64,000 nucleotides of DNA from NCBI GenBank assembly GCA_001556025.1, contig LSIB01000008.1, forward strand, positions 48,134 to 112,133, in the 5' to 3' direction. The stretch comes from Rhizobiales bacterium CCH3-A5. Its GTDB lineage: Bacteria > Pseudomonadota > Alphaproteobacteria > Rhizobiales > Beijerinckiaceae. A program made the translations under genes and the position numbers. Positions 35,660-44,297 of this stretch are shown here, piece by piece (position 1 is the stretch's first letter; each line of letters begins with the position of its first letter). Under the pieces are notes generated by a model that searched no databases, was not told the origin of the DNA, and saw only the letters and a list, made by a program, of their open reading frames with translations.

Positions 35660-36829
35660 ATGAGCGATCTTTCCCTGAACCTGGCCGATCCGCTGAAGGA
35701 GGCCAACGAACCGTCCAGCCCTGTCGCGCGTTTCGGGCCCGAAACCCCGCTCGCGATGGATTGCGGCGTCAGGCTCGACCAATGGCAGATCGCCTACCAG
35801 ACCTATGGCGAACTCAACGCGGCCCGCTCTAACGCCGTGCTTGTCTGCCACGCTTTGACCGGCGACCAGCATGTCGCGAGCCGCAATCCGATCACCGGCA
35901 AGGGCGGCTGGTGGACGGCGATGATCGGGCCCGGCAAGCCGATCGACACCGACCGCTTCTTCGTGATCTGCGCCAATGTCATCGGCGGCTGCACCGGCAC
36001 GACCGGGCCGGCCTCGACCAATCCGGAAACGGGCAAGCCCTGGGGCCTCGCCTTCCCGATGGTGACGATCCGCGACATGGTGCGCGCGCAGGCCCTGTTG
36101 CTGGAGGCGCTGGGCATCGAGAGTCTGTTCGCCGTCGTCGGCGGCTCGATGGGCGGCATGCAGGTTCTGCAATGGGCCGCGAGCTACCCGGAGCGCGTGT
36201 TCTCCGCCTTGCCTCTGGCGACCGGTGCAAAACATTCGGCCCAGAACATCGCCTTCCACGAGGTCGGCCGCCAGGCCGTGATGGCCGATCCCGACTGGCG
36301 CGGCGGGCGCTATCTGGAGGAGGGCACGCGGCCGGCCAAGGGTCTTTCCGTCGCCCGCATGGGCGCGCATATCACCTATCTCTCCGAGCCGGCGCTGCAC
36401 CGCAAGTTCGGCCGCAAGCTGCAGGACCGCGAAGCGCCGACCTTTTCCTTCGACGCGGATTTTCAGGTCGAGAGCTATCTGCGCCATCAGGGCGTCTCCT
36501 TTGTCGAGCGGTTCGACGCCAATTCCTATCTCTACGTCACCCGCGCGATGGATTATTTCGACCTCGCCGCCGACCATGACGGCGTGCTGGCCAAGGCTTT
36601 CGCCGGCACGAAGACGCGCTTCTGCGTCGCCTCCTTCACCTCGGACTGGCTGTTCCCGACCTCGGATTCGCGCGCCATCGTGCATGCGCTGAACGCGGCC
36701 GGAGCCTCGGTTTCCTTCGTCGAACTGGAGAGCGACAAGGGCCACGACGCCTTCCTGCTGGAGGAGCCCAACCTCTTCGCCACGACGCGCGGCTTCATCG
36801 GCGCGGCGGCGCGGGCGAGGGGGATCTGA
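35660..36829 (+). CDS. metX: Homoserine O-acetyltransferase
   Basis: 389-residue alpha/beta-hydrolase-fold acyltransferase of methionine synthesis. Catalytic triad Ser163 (Gly-Gly-Ser-Met-Gly-Gly), Asp329 (Thr-Ser-Asp-Trp-Leu-Phe-Pro) and His362 (Lys-Gly-His-Asp-Ala-Phe). Acetyl-CoA is the assumed donor, though some MetX homologues use succinyl-CoA. Start ATG 35660 gives the family N-terminus; the frame is open from 35567. Stop and the metW start share one base. Confidence 0.95.
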   Translation: MSDLSLNLADPLKEANEPSSPVARFGPETPLAMDCGVRLDQWQIAYQTYGELNAARSNAVLVCHALTGDQHVASRNPITGKGGWWTAMIGPGKPIDTDRFFVICANVIGGCTGTTGPASTNPETGKPWGLAFPMVTIRDMVRAQALLLEALGIESLFAVVGGSMGGMQVLQWAASYPERVFSALPLATGAKHSAQNIAFHEVGRQAVMADPDWRGGRYLEEGTRPAKGLSVARMGAHITYLSEPALHRKFGRKLQDREAPTFSFDADFQVESYLRHQGVSFVERFDANSYLYVTRAMDYFDLAADHDGVLAKAFAGTKTRFCVASFTSDWLFPTSDSRAIVHALNAAGASVSFVELESDKGHDAFLLEEPNLFATTRGFIGAAARARGI

Positions 36830-37452
36830 TGACCCTGCCCGACCACCACACCTCCCGCATCGACCTGAAGCTCGTCGCCGAGATGGTGACGCCGGGCTCG
36901 CGCGTGCTCGATGTCGGCTGCGGCGACGGAGAACTCCTGGCTTTGCTGGCCGAAACCCGCAATGTCGATGCGCGCGGCATCGAACTCTCTCGCGAGGGCG
37001 TCGCCGGCTGTGTCGCACGCGGCCTCTCGGTGATCCAGGGCGACGCCGACACCGACCTCGCCGACTATCCCGATGACAGCTTCGACTACGTCATCCTGTC
37101 CCAGACCATCCAGGCGACGCGCAATCCCCGGCTCGTGCTGGAGCACATGCTCAGGATCGGCCGGCGCGCCATCGTCTCCTTCCCGAATTTCGGGCATTGG
37201 CGCATGCGCTCCCAGGTCTTCTTCAAGGGCCGCATGCCGGTGACGGACTCGCTGCCTTTTGACTGGTGGGACACGCCCAACATCCACTTCTGTACGATCC
37301 GCGACTTCGTCGCGCTCTGCGACGCGGTCGGCGCGGAGCGCGAGCGCGCCGTCGCGCTCAACGCCGCCGGTGGCAGGGTTGGGCTCAACGCGCCGTGGTG
37401 GCTGTGGAACCTCTTTGGCGCGCAGGCGGTATTTCTGTTGAAAAGAAGCTGA
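36829..37452 (+). CDS. metW: Methionine biosynthesis protein MetW
   Basis: 207-residue SAM-methyltransferase-fold protein with Asp-Val-Gly-Cys-Gly-Asp-Gly near residue 27 and Ile-Leu-Ser-Gln-Thr-Ile-Gln near 88, both diagnostic of MetW. It is known to partner MetX in homoserine acylation in several Proteobacteria, and the one-base overlap with metX supports this. Convergent with clpB across a palindromic repeat. Confidence 0.95.
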   Translation: MTLPDHHTSRIDLKLVAEMVTPGSRVLDVGCGDGELLALLAETRNVDARGIELSREGVAGCVARGLSVIQGDADTDLADYPDDSFDYVILSQTIQATRNPRLVLEHMLRIGRRAIVSFPNFGHWRMRSQVFFKGRMPVTDSLPFDWWDTPNIHFCTIRDFVALCDAVGAERERAVALNAAGGRVGLNAPWWLWNLFGAQAVFLLKRS

Positions 37453-37461
37453 TCGCCTCCG

Positions 37462-37545
37462 CCGTCATGTCCCGACTATCCACGTCTTCACTCGTCGGCT
37501 CTGCGACTAAGACGTGGATGCTCGCCACAAGGGCGAGCATGACGG
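37462..37545. repeat. Compound palindromic repeat between metW and clpB
   Basis: Three nested inverted repeats in 84 bases: outer CCGTCATG (37462-37469) with CATGACGG (37538-37545); ATCCACGTCTT (37478-37488) with AAGACGTGGAT (37509-37519); and GCTCGCC (37520-37526) with GGCGAGC (37532-37538). It fills the gap between two convergent genes and could also act as a two-way transcription stop. The GTCAT/ATGAC ends match the other palindromes of the window. Confidence 0.75.
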
Positions 37546-37563
37546 TTGAGGTTGGCCAAAAGG

Positions 37564-40185
37564 CTAGTTCAGCACGACATTGGCCGGACGCTTCTCCTTC
37601 ACGACGGATACATCGCCCAGCATCAGGCTGGTTGGGCCGACCGTCACCGGCACCGTCTCGCCGTCCTTGACCTTTCCGGCCAGCAGAAGTTCGGCCAGCG
37701 GGTCCTGAACCGACTTCTGGATCACGCGCTTGAGCGGGCGCGCGCCATAGGCCGGGTCGTAGCCCTTGGCGGCGAGCCATTCGCGCGCGGCGTCCGAGAG
37801 CTCCAGCACGATCTTGCGGTCGGTCAGCAGCTTGGCGAGCCGCGCCATCTGGATATCGACGATCGCGCCCATGTCCTGCCTCTGCAGGCGGTGGAACAGG
37901 ATGATGTCGTCGATGCGATTCAGGAATTCCGGCCTGAACGCCTGCCGCACAACGGCCATGACCTCGTCGCGGACCTCGTCGCTGTCCTGCCCCTCGGGCT
38001 GGTTCACCAGATACTCCGACCCCAAATTCGAGGTCATGATGATCAGCACGTTGCGGAAATCGACCGTGCGGCCCTGCCCGTCCGTGAGACGTCCGTCGTC
38101 GAGCACCTGCAGCAGCACGTTGAAGACATCCGGGTGAGCCTTCTCGACCTCGTCGAACAGCACGACCTGATAGGGTCTGCGTCGCACGGCCTCGGTCAAG
38201 GCGCCGCCTTCTTCATAGCCGACATAGCCGGGAGGCGCACCGATCAGCCGGGCGACCGAGTGCTTTTCCATGTACTCCGACATGTCGAGCCGCACCATCG
38301 CAGTCTCGTCGTCGAACAGGAAGGCGGCGAGCGCCTTGGTCAGCTCGGTCTTGCCGACGCCGGTGGGACCAAGGAACATGAACGAGCCGATCGGGCGATT
38401 GGGGTCCTGCAAACCAGCGCGCGCCCGCCGTACCGCCGTCGAGACGGCTTCCACCGCCTCGCGCTGGCCAACGACGCGGGCGGCAAGCGTGTCCTCCATC
38501 CTGAGCAGCTTGTCCTTCTCGCCCTGCAGCATCCGGTCGACCGGCACGCCGGTCCAGCGGCTGACCACCTGCGCGACATGATCGGGCGTCACAGCCTCCT
38601 CGACCATGCCGGAGGTGTCGCCAATCGCCTCGATCTCGGCGAGCTGCTTCTCCAGTTGCGGGATCTCGCCATAGGCGAGCTCGCCCGCGCGCTGGTATTC
38701 GCCCTTGCGCTGCGCCTGCGCCAGCTCGTTGCGGGCGTTGTCGAGCCGGGTCTTGATCTCTGCGGCCGCGCCGAGCTTGTCCTTCTCGGCCTTCCAGCGC
38801 GCGGTGATCGCGGCCGAGCGCGTCTCGAGGTCGGCAAGCTCGGATTCCAGCCGCTTCAGCCGCTCCTGCGAGCCGGCATCGCTCTCCTTCTTCAGCGCCT
38901 CCTGCTCGATCTTCAGCCGCACGATCTCGCGGTCGATCGAATCAAGTTCCTCGGGCTTGGAATCGACCTGCATCCGCAGACGCGCCGAGGCCTCGTCGAT
39001 CAGGTCGATGGCCTTGTCGGGCAGGAAACGGTCGGTGATGTAGCGGTTGGAAAGCGTCGTCGCCGAGACAAGCGCCGAATCCGTGATGCGGACGCGGTGG
39101 TGCTGCTCGTATTTCTCCTTCAGGCCGCGCAGGATCGAGATCGTATCCTCGACCGAGGGCTCGGCCACGAAGACCGGCTGGAAGCGCCGGGCAAGCGCCG
39201 CATCCTTCTCGACATATTTGCGATATTCGTCGAGCGTGGTGGCGCCGATGCAGTGCAGGTCGCCGCGCGCCAGAGCGGGCTTGAGCAGGTTCGAGGCGTC
39301 CATCGCCCCGTCCGTTTTGCCCGCGCCCACCAGCGTGTGCATCTCGTCGATGAACAGGATCACGCCGCCATCGGCCGCCGAAACCTCGTTCAGCACCGCC
39401 TTCAGGCGCTCCTCGAACTCGCCGCGATACTTCGCTCCGGCGATCAGCGCGCCCATGTCGAGCGCCAGCAGTTCCTTGTCCTTCAGGCTTTCGGGCACGT
39501 CGCCATTGACGATGCGCAGCGCCAGCCCCTCGGCGATCGCGGTCTTGCCGACGCCTGGTTCGCCGATCAGCACGGGATTGTTCTTGGTCCGGCGCGAGAG
39601 CACCTGGATCGTGCGCCTGATCTCTTCGTCGCGGCCGATGACCGGGTCGAGCTTGCCCTCGCGGGCAGCCGCTGTCAGGTCGCGGGCATATTTCTTCAGC
39701 GCGTCATAGGCCTGCTCGGCCGAGGCCGAATCGGCGGTGCGGCCCTTGCGGATCGCCTCGATCGCGCTGTTGAGCGACTGCGGATTGACGCCGGCCTTGG
39801 CAAGCGCCTTGCCGGCCTCGGTCTCCTCCTCGATTGCCAGCGCCAGCAGCAGCCGCTCGACCGTAACGAAAGAGTCGCCGGCCTTGTCGGCGGCTTTCTC
39901 GGCGGTGTCGAAGACGCGGGCGAGGCCGGGCGTCAGGTTGGGGCCGGACGCGCCGCTGCCCGAGACCTTGGGCAGCCGGGCGAGCGCGGCGTCAGTCAGC
40001 TGCAAAGCGAGCTTCGCCTGCCCGCCGGCGCGGTCGATCAGGCCTGCCGCCATGCCTTCGCCGTCGTCGAGCAGCGCCTTGAGCAGATGCTCCGGGGTGA
40101 ACTGCTGATGGCCTTCGCGCAGCGCGATGGTTTGCGCCGCCTGCAGGAAGCCTTTGGCCCGATCCGTGTACTTTTCGATGTTCAT
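37564..40185 (-). CDS. clpB: Protein-disaggregating AAA+ chaperone ClpB
   Basis: 873-residue hexameric ATPase that, with DnaK, rescues aggregated proteins. Clp N-domain (1-150), first AAA+ module with Walker A Gly-Glu-Pro-Gly-Val-Gly-Lys-Thr at 208-215 and Ile-Asp-Glu-Met-His Walker B, a long coiled-coil middle domain (about 410-530), and a second module with Gly-Pro-Thr-Gly-Val-Gly-Lys-Thr. ATG 40185 fits the family start and has GGAGTG upstream; the frame extends to 40542. A possible heat-shock promoter lies 97-124 bases upstream. Confidence 0.97.
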   Translation of the reverse strand: MNIEKYTDRAKGFLQAAQTIALREGHQQFTPEHLLKALLDDGEGMAAGLIDRAGGQAKLALQLTDAALARLPKVSGSGASGPNLTPGLARVFDTAEKAADKAGDSFVTVERLLLALAIEEETEAGKALAKAGVNPQSLNSAIEAIRKGRTADSASAEQAYDALKKYARDLTAAAREGKLDPVIGRDEEIRRTIQVLSRRTKNNPVLIGEPGVGKTAIAEGLALRIVNGDVPESLKDKELLALDMGALIAGAKYRGEFEERLKAVLNEVSAADGGVILFIDEMHTLVGAGKTDGAMDASNLLKPALARGDLHCIGATTLDEYRKYVEKDAALARRFQPVFVAEPSVEDTISILRGLKEKYEQHHRVRITDSALVSATTLSNRYITDRFLPDKAIDLIDEASARLRMQVDSKPEELDSIDREIVRLKIEQEALKKESDAGSQERLKRLESELADLETRSAAITARWKAEKDKLGAAAEIKTRLDNARNELAQAQRKGEYQRAGELAYGEIPQLEKQLAEIEAIGDTSGMVEEAVTPDHVAQVVSRWTGVPVDRMLQGEKDKLLRMEDTLAARVVGQREAVEAVSTAVRRARAGLQDPNRPIGSFMFLGPTGVGKTELTKALAAFLFDDETAMVRLDMSEYMEKHSVARLIGAPPGYVGYEEGGALTEAVRRRPYQVVLFDEVEKAHPDVFNVLLQVLDDGRLTDGQGRTVDFRNVLIIMTSNLGSEYLVNQPEGQDSDEVRDEVMAVVRQAFRPEFLNRIDDIILFHRLQRQDMGAIVDIQMARLAKLLTDRKIVLELSDAAREWLAAKGYDPAYGARPLKRVIQKSVQDPLAELLLAGKVKDGETVPVTVGPTSLMLGDVSVVKEKRPANVVLN

Positions 40186-40281
40186 AGCATCACTCCGCCC
40201 ACCGGCACGCCCCGTGGCAGCGTGGTCCGGTTGCCTTTCGTCAGGATGGAGCTCCCGTTGGGGCAGCCCCTCGAACACAGA

Positions 40282-40309
40282 GATAGGTGTGGCATCCGCG
40301 CAACGTAAG
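40282..40309 (-). promoter_or_regulatory. Candidate heat-shock (RpoH-type) promoter of clpB
   Basis: On the minus strand CTTA (40309-40306), an 18-base spacer and CCTATC (40287-40282) resemble the alphaproteobacterial sigma32 pattern CTTG-N17/18-CYTAT. The -35 element differs at one base. Its location about 100 bases before the clpB start codon fits; the match alone is modest. Confidence 0.4.
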
Positions 40310-40365
40310 TGGCGGCGACGCGCAAAACATTGACGAGCGTCAGATCGTGGGACCACTTTCTCGGC

Positions 40366-40713
40366 ATGACCGGAACCAAACGGCAGCAATCGATCCGCAG
40401 GGCGCTCCGTGCGATCGCTCCGGGAATCCCGCTCGCCGACGCCCAGGCCGTCGTCGCGCTCGCGGAACGGCGGCACATGAAGGACCTGCCACCCTCGACC
40501 GCGCTGTGGCTCGCGCTCGGCAGCCATGTCCGCCATGTCCATACCGATTACGAGCAGTTGCTAGCCGATGGCTACGAACGGGAGGCGGCGCGCTTCTTCG
40601 TCGCCGACGACACCGACGACGTGCTTGCCGGCTGGGGCTGCCAGCGTTCGGTGGCGGAGCTCGTCGAGGAGGCGGAGGAGGAGGCGATCAGGGTGCGCGT
40701 TCCGAAGCGGTGA
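40366..40713 (+). CDS. DUF2293 domain protein
   Basis: 115-residue protein. The segment [13 protein letters not shown] near residue 58 followed by Ala-Arg-Phe-Phe-Val and Val-Leu-Ala-Gly-Trp-Gly is the DUF2293 core, a domain common in Rhizobiales with no known function. ATG 40366 gives the usual length; an upstream start at 40309 would overlap the clpB promoter. Divergent from clpB. Confidence 0.82.
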   Translation: MTGTKRQQSIRRALRAIAPGIPLADAQAVVALAERRHMKDLPPSTALWLALGSHVRHVHTDYEQLLADGYEREAARFFVADDTDDVLAGWGCQRSVAELVEEAEEEAIRVRVPKR

Positions 40714-40811
40714 TGCAGCGCGGCGCTGATGGAAGCGATGCAAGGATTTGATCGCTAGCCCGGCAGCGATCGGGATATCCTCGTCGTCCCGTCAGCCTGC
40801 GGATCCTGTCC

Positions 40812-41609
40812 ATGCGCATCGCCTCGCTCTATCGCTATCCGGTCAAGGGGCTCTCGCCCGAGCGCCTGTCGGGCGCCATTCTGGAGACGGGCGGCTATTT
40901 CCCCGGCGACCGGCTCTTTGCGATCGAGAACGGCCCGTCGGGCTTCGATTCCGCCGATCCGCAGCACCAGCCCAAGATCAAGTTCCTGATGCTGATGCGC
41001 CACGAGATGCTGGCGCGGCTGCGCACGCGCTTCGACGACGCCACCGGCGATCTCGTGATCGCCTATGAGGGCGGCGAGGTTTTGCGCGCCAGCACGATGA
41101 CAGCCGAGGGCAGGGGGCTGATCGGCGCATTCTTCGAGGGCTTCATGCCAGACGAACTGCGCGGCAAGCCGCGCCTGCTGAGCGCCCCGGCCGGCTTCCG
41201 TTTCACCGATTCGCGCTCGGGCTACGTCTCGATCATCAATCTCGCCAGCGTCGCCGATCTTGAAGGCCGCATCGGCTCACCCCTCGATCCGTTGCGCTTT
41301 CGCGGCAACATCATGGTCGAGGGGCTTGGCGCCTGGGCCGAGTTCGACCTCGTCGGCCGGGAGCTGGCGGCCCCGTCCGGCCTGCGGCTCAGGGTGACCA
41401 AGCGAATCGACCGCTGCGCGGCGACCAATGTCGATCCGGTCAGCGGCATCCGCGACCTGCAGATTCCGAAGGCCCTGATGAGCGCCTATGGCCACATCGA
41501 TTGCGGGGTCTATTGCGAGATCGTCGCGGGAGGCCGTCTGGCCGAGGGCGAGCGGCTCACGGTCGGTGCAGACGAGGCTCCGCAACGCGCAGGTCTCGGC
41601 ATCGCCTGA
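40812..41609 (+). CDS. MOSC-domain protein
   Basis: 265-residue protein: N-terminal MOSC beta-barrel domain (Ile-Ala-Ser-Leu-Tyr-Arg-Tyr-Pro-Val-Lys-Gly at 3-13) followed by the MOSC sulfur-carrier domain, with a probable catalytic cysteine in Asp-Arg-Cys-Ala-Ala-Thr-Asn-Val-Asp-Pro near residue 200. Relatives include the molybdenum-cofactor sulfurase C-terminal region and mARC/YcbX-type reductases. It might serve molybdenum enzymes such as the hydroxylase at 21.8-25.6 kb, but that link is only thematic. A shared terminator follows. Confidence 0.85.
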   Translation: MRIASLYRYPVKGLSPERLSGAILETGGYFPGDRLFAIENGPSGFDSADPQHQPKIKFLMLMRHEMLARLRTRFDDATGDLVIAYEGGEVLRASTMTAEGRGLIGAFFEGFMPDELRGKPRLLSAPAGFRFTDSRSGYVSIINLASVADLEGRIGSPLDPLRFRGNIMVEGLGAWAEFDLVGRELAAPSGLRLRVTKRIDRCAATNVDPVSGIRDLQIPKALMSAYGHIDCGVYCEIVAGGRLAEGERLTVGADEAPQRAGLGIA

Positions 41610-41614
41610 ACGAG

Positions 41615-41638
41615 AAAGGGACCCGCGAGGGTCCCTTT
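41615..41638. terminator. Bidirectional hairpin terminator
   Basis: Perfect ten-base stem AAAGGGACCC (41615-41624) and GGGTCCCTTT (41629-41638) with a GCGA loop, placed between the convergent MOSC and DUF4167 genes. The A and T runs are inside the stem, which is usual for terminators acting on both strands. Confidence 0.85.
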
Positions 41639-41669
41639 CCTATCATCGCGGCAGGCGGGCCTGTCCGGT

Positions 41670-42749
41670 TCACTCGACGGCGTTGTCGCCATCCGAGCCG
41701 AGTGCATCCATCACTTCGCGCGGCGAGCGGCGGCGGCGGGGCCGCTTGGGGGCGTCGCCGGCTCCGGCATCGTCGGGCTCGGCGGCAGGCGCCGAGACGG
41801 GAGCCTCGTCGGCCACCGAGATCGGAACCCTGACCGGCGTGGTCAGGAACGAGGGCAGCGCGGCGGCGACGTCGCCATCGACGTCGACGACGTCGGGCTC
41901 GCGGCGCGGGCGGCGCTCGGGACGCGGGCCGCGGTCGGGCCGCTCGCTGCGCTCGGGCCGGTCCGGGCGCTCGAAGCGCGGCTCGAGAGCGCGCGGCTGC
42001 ATCACGGCGTCGGGCTGGTCGGACGGCACGGGGATGTCGGAGCGCGGCGCATCGGGGCGCGGTGCATAGCCACCCTGGCCGCCCTCGCTGCGGTCGAAGC
42101 GGAGGCGATCCTGCCTGTCGTTGCGGTCGAAGCGGCGCTGGCCGTTGCGGTCGTTGTTCTGCCGATCGTTGCCCTGCCGGTCGCCGTTGTTGCGGTCGTG
42201 CTGGTGGCGGTCGTTGCGGTTGGGCCGGTCGAAACGCTGGCCGTTGCCGCCCTGGCCCTCAGCCGTGCCGCCTTCCTGGCGATGGGCGCCGTTGCCGTTG
42301 TAGCCATTGCCGTTGAAGTTGGCCTGGCCGCCGTCATTGCTGCGGATCTCGGGCTGGGGGCCGGCGCCGGGCTGGAAGTCCTGGGCGTCCTCGTCGCCTT
42401 CGTCGCCCTCGTCGTCATTGGTCTCGACGAAGCCGCGATTGGGCGGGAAGCTGTGGCCGAACTGCTGGGCCATCTGCTCCTGCGCCGCCAGCAGGATGCG
42501 GTAGTAGTGCTCCGCATGCTGGAAATAGTTCTCCGCCGCCACCGGGTCGCCCGACGACTGGGCATCGCGCGCCAGCTGCAGATATTTCTCGGCGACATGC
42601 TGCGCGGTGCCGCGGACCTTCACGTCGGGACCGTTAGACTCATAGCTCCGCTGCAGCGGATTGGGCGCCTTGCGGTTGCCGTTGTTGTTGCCATTGTTGT
42701 TGTTATTGTTGTTACGGCCGCGCATACGCCGGTTCTGACCTGGTCTCAT
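41670..42749 (-). CDS. DUF4167 protein with Asn-rich and Arg/Asp/Asn-rich regions
   Basis: 359-residue protein. Residues 1-25 are Met-Arg-Pro-Gly-Gln-Asn-Arg-Arg-Met-Arg-Gly-Arg plus a run of asparagines; residues 30-110 are the conserved DUF4167 helical domain (Gln-Arg-Ser-Tyr-Glu-Ser-Asn-Gly-Pro and Ala-Glu-Asn-Tyr-Phe-Gln-His-Ala-Glu-His-Tyr-Tyr-Arg); the rest is a long disordered, strongly charged tail with Asp-Arg-Asn-type repeats. The composition suggests RNA or ribonucleoprotein binding, but no function is established to my knowledge. ATG 42749 is chosen to match the family start; the frame extends to 42821. Confidence 0.85.
   Translation of the reverse strand: MRPGQNRRMRGRNNNNNNNGNNNGNRKAPNPLQRSYESNGPDVKVRGTAQHVAEKYLQLARDAQSSGDPVAAENYFQHAEHYYRILLAAQEQMAQQFGHSFPPNRGFVETNDDEGDEGDEDAQDFQPGAGPQPEIRSNDGGQANFNGNGYNGNGAHRQEGGTAEGQGGNGQRFDRPNRNDRHQHDRNNGDRQGNDRQNNDRNGQRRFDRNDRQDRLRFDRSEGGQGGYAPRPDAPRSDIPVPSDQPDAVMQPRALEPRFERPDRPERSERPDRGPRPERRPRREPDVVDVDGDVAAALPSFLTTPVRVPISVADEAPVSAPAAEPDDAGAGDAPKRPRRRRSPREVMDALGSDGDNAVE
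42681..42713. repeat. Trinucleotide tract encoding poly-Asn
   Basis: GTT/ATT triplets in near-tandem (AAC/AAT codons on the minus strand) encode the asparagine run at the N-terminus of the DUF4167 protein. Such tracts vary in length by slippage; here it is interrupted by a glycine codon and several synonymous changes. Confidence 0.8.
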
Positions 42750-43114
42750 TCGCGTCTGTCTTTTCGAAGCAACCGTTGCGGCGTCATGCGCGTTCCGACG
42801 CATGGCGGGTTGCGACGCCATGCCGGGCTGAGTTGACCTGAAGGGGCGATATGCCGTCTCTGGCCGTCACGCGCTCTTTTCCAAACCGGAGCGATCTCCG
42901 CTCCAAGGGCCGACGAGCGTCAAGGCGCTCCCGGATGTCCAAAACTGGCTGTGTCAAGTTCCGTATGTCTGCGGACTTATCCGGAGGCATCGCTTGGCCG
43001 TCGGGGCTTGTCCCAAGGGCTCGGCGCTGACGACACCAGCTTCGGCTTACTTGAGTGCATAGCGGTTTTTGGCCCGGCATCCAAGCAAATTCGCACAAAT
43101 GCCTGTGAGTATCG
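42750..43114 (-). promoter_or_regulatory. 365-base leader region of the DUF4167 gene
   Basis: No convincing gene lies between the prmC stop and the DUF4167 start. The stretch contains a perfect eight-base hairpin, GCATGGCG (42800-42807) with CGCCATGC (42816-42823), 51 bases before the start codon, and an AT-richer part at about 43060-43110. It probably contains the promoter and a structured 5-prime leader. I could not assign a -35/-10 pair with confidence. Confidence 0.4.
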
Positions 43115-43969
43115 TCAAACGGTAAACAGAAGCGCGCGCTCGTGGCCGCCGAGATCGCGCCGCGACCCCGCGAATCGCAAGCCCGCCGCGCGCATCAATG
43201 CCGTCACATCGGGTCCCTGCCCGGCGCCAATCTCGATCACCGCGAGCCCGTTCGGGGCGAGCGCATGCGGCAGCGCTGTGGCCAGCGCCCGGTAGCAGGC
43301 GAGCCCGTCATCGCCGCCGTCTAGCGCCAGAAGCGGATCGTGCTCGCGCACGCCGATCGACAGGGTCGTGATTTCGGCTGTCGGGATGTAGGGCGGGTTA
43401 GAGACGATCAGGTCGAAGCGCTGGGACAGGCCGCGCGTCCACTCGCCCTGTAGGATCGAAGCCCGGTCCCCGACGCCGTTCAGCGCCGCATTTCCCATCG
43501 CCGTGACGCAAGCCTCGTCCGACAGATCGACTCCCACGCCTCGCGCGGCGCGAAATTCGGACAGGAGCGCGATCAGCAGGCAGCCGGTGCCGGTGCCGAG
43601 GTCGAGGATCGCCAGCGGCTCGTCGCGGCGGTCCTTCAAGGCGGCGAGCGCCGCCTCTATCAGCGTCTCGCTGTCGGGGCGCGGCTCCAGCGTCGCCGGC
43701 GAGAGCCGGAAGGGCAGGCCCCAGAACTCGCGTTCGCCGAGAATGCGCCAGACCGGTTCGCCGCCCAGACGTCGCAGCGCATAGGCGTCGAGCCTGTCCC
43801 GGGCGGCTGATGACAGGCGCGCGCGCGGGTCGGTGCTGGCGGCATCGAGGCCGAGCGCGCCTTCCATGAGGATGCGTGCCTCAAGCGCGGCATCGTCGAA
43901 GCCGGCCGAAAGCAGCCGTGCGGTGAGCGTTCTCCGCGCGGCCGCGATGGTCGGCAGTTCGCCCGTCAG
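43115..43969 (-). CDS. prmC: Release factor glutamine methyltransferase, apparent CTG start
   Basis: 284-residue enzyme that methylates the Gln of the GGQ motif in release factors. SAM site Asp-Leu-Gly-Thr-Gly-Thr-Gly-Cys near residue 118 and the catalytic Ser-Asn-Pro-Pro-Tyr near 185 are present. The family N-terminus begins around Glu-Leu-Pro-Thr-Ile-Ala-Ala-Ala-Arg-Arg, but there is no ATG, GTG or TTG there; the first in-frame ATG would remove about 33 conserved residues. CTG 43969, overlapping the stop of the upstream small gene as CTGA, is the best start. Downstream of prfA, whose product it modifies. Confidence 0.85.
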   Translation of the reverse strand: MTGELPTIAAARRTLTARLLSAGFDDAALEARILMEGALGLDAASTDPRARLSSAARDRLDAYALRRLGGEPVWRILGEREFWGLPFRLSPATLEPRPDSETLIEAALAALKDRRDEPLAILDLGTGTGCLLIALLSEFRAARGVGVDLSDEACVTAMGNAALNGVGDRASILQGEWTRGLSQRFDLIVSNPPYIPTAEITTLSIGVREHDPLLALDGGDDGLACYRALATALPHALAPNGLAVIEIGAGQGPDVTALMRAAGLRFAGSRRDLGGHERALLFTV

Positions 43970-44229
43970 TTGCCCTGCATCTTTTCGTTGATGCAGAAGG
44001 TCATCTTCTGGCGGATCGCCGCGCGTCCCTCGCGCGAGCCGCGCATCTCGCTCTGGCAGGCCCGGCGCGCCTGCGACTGCGTCATCGCCTTGTTGAGCAT
44101 CGCCGGCTCGCCGGAGGTGGCGCGACGCAGCGCGCGCTCCTGGGCCTGCGCCGGAGCCATCGAGCCTAGCGCCATCATCGACGCCAGCGCGAACCCCGCC
44201 GTGATCTTGCCTGCTGTGAACCTGGTCAT
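43966..44229 (-). CDS. Small secreted protein of unknown function
   Basis: 87-residue protein with a clear signal peptide (Lys-Ile-Thr-Ala-Gly-Phe-Ala-Leu-Ala core, cleavage probably after Ala-Gln-Ala) and a mature part of about 57 residues with two cysteines, Ala-Cys-Gln-Ser-Glu-Met-Arg-Gly and Met-Thr-Phe-Cys-Ile-Asn-Glu-Lys-Met, likely forming a disulfide. ATG 44229 has GGGAGAC upstream. It is inserted between prfA and prmC and its stop overlaps the prmC start. I do not recognise a named family. Confidence 0.78.
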   Translation of the reverse strand: MTRFTAGKITAGFALASMMALGSMAPAQAQERALRRATSGEPAMLNKAMTQSQARRACQSEMRGSREGRAAIRQKMTFCINEKMQGN

Positions 44230-44297
44230 GAGCGTCTCCCGCCATCTGTGTGTTCGATGGGAGATCAACGCTTCTCGGGCTGGGAGGTTTCATCGCC

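Noticed and set aside
37546..40308. Plus-strand open frame of over 900 codons opposite clpB
   Set aside because: clpB is unmistakable and the frame has no recognisable protein features.
42100..42250. CRISPR-like or tandem repeat array of GTTGCGGTCG-type words
   Set aside because: These are Asp-Arg-Asn codon repeats within the DUF4167 gene, without regular repeat-spacer spacing.
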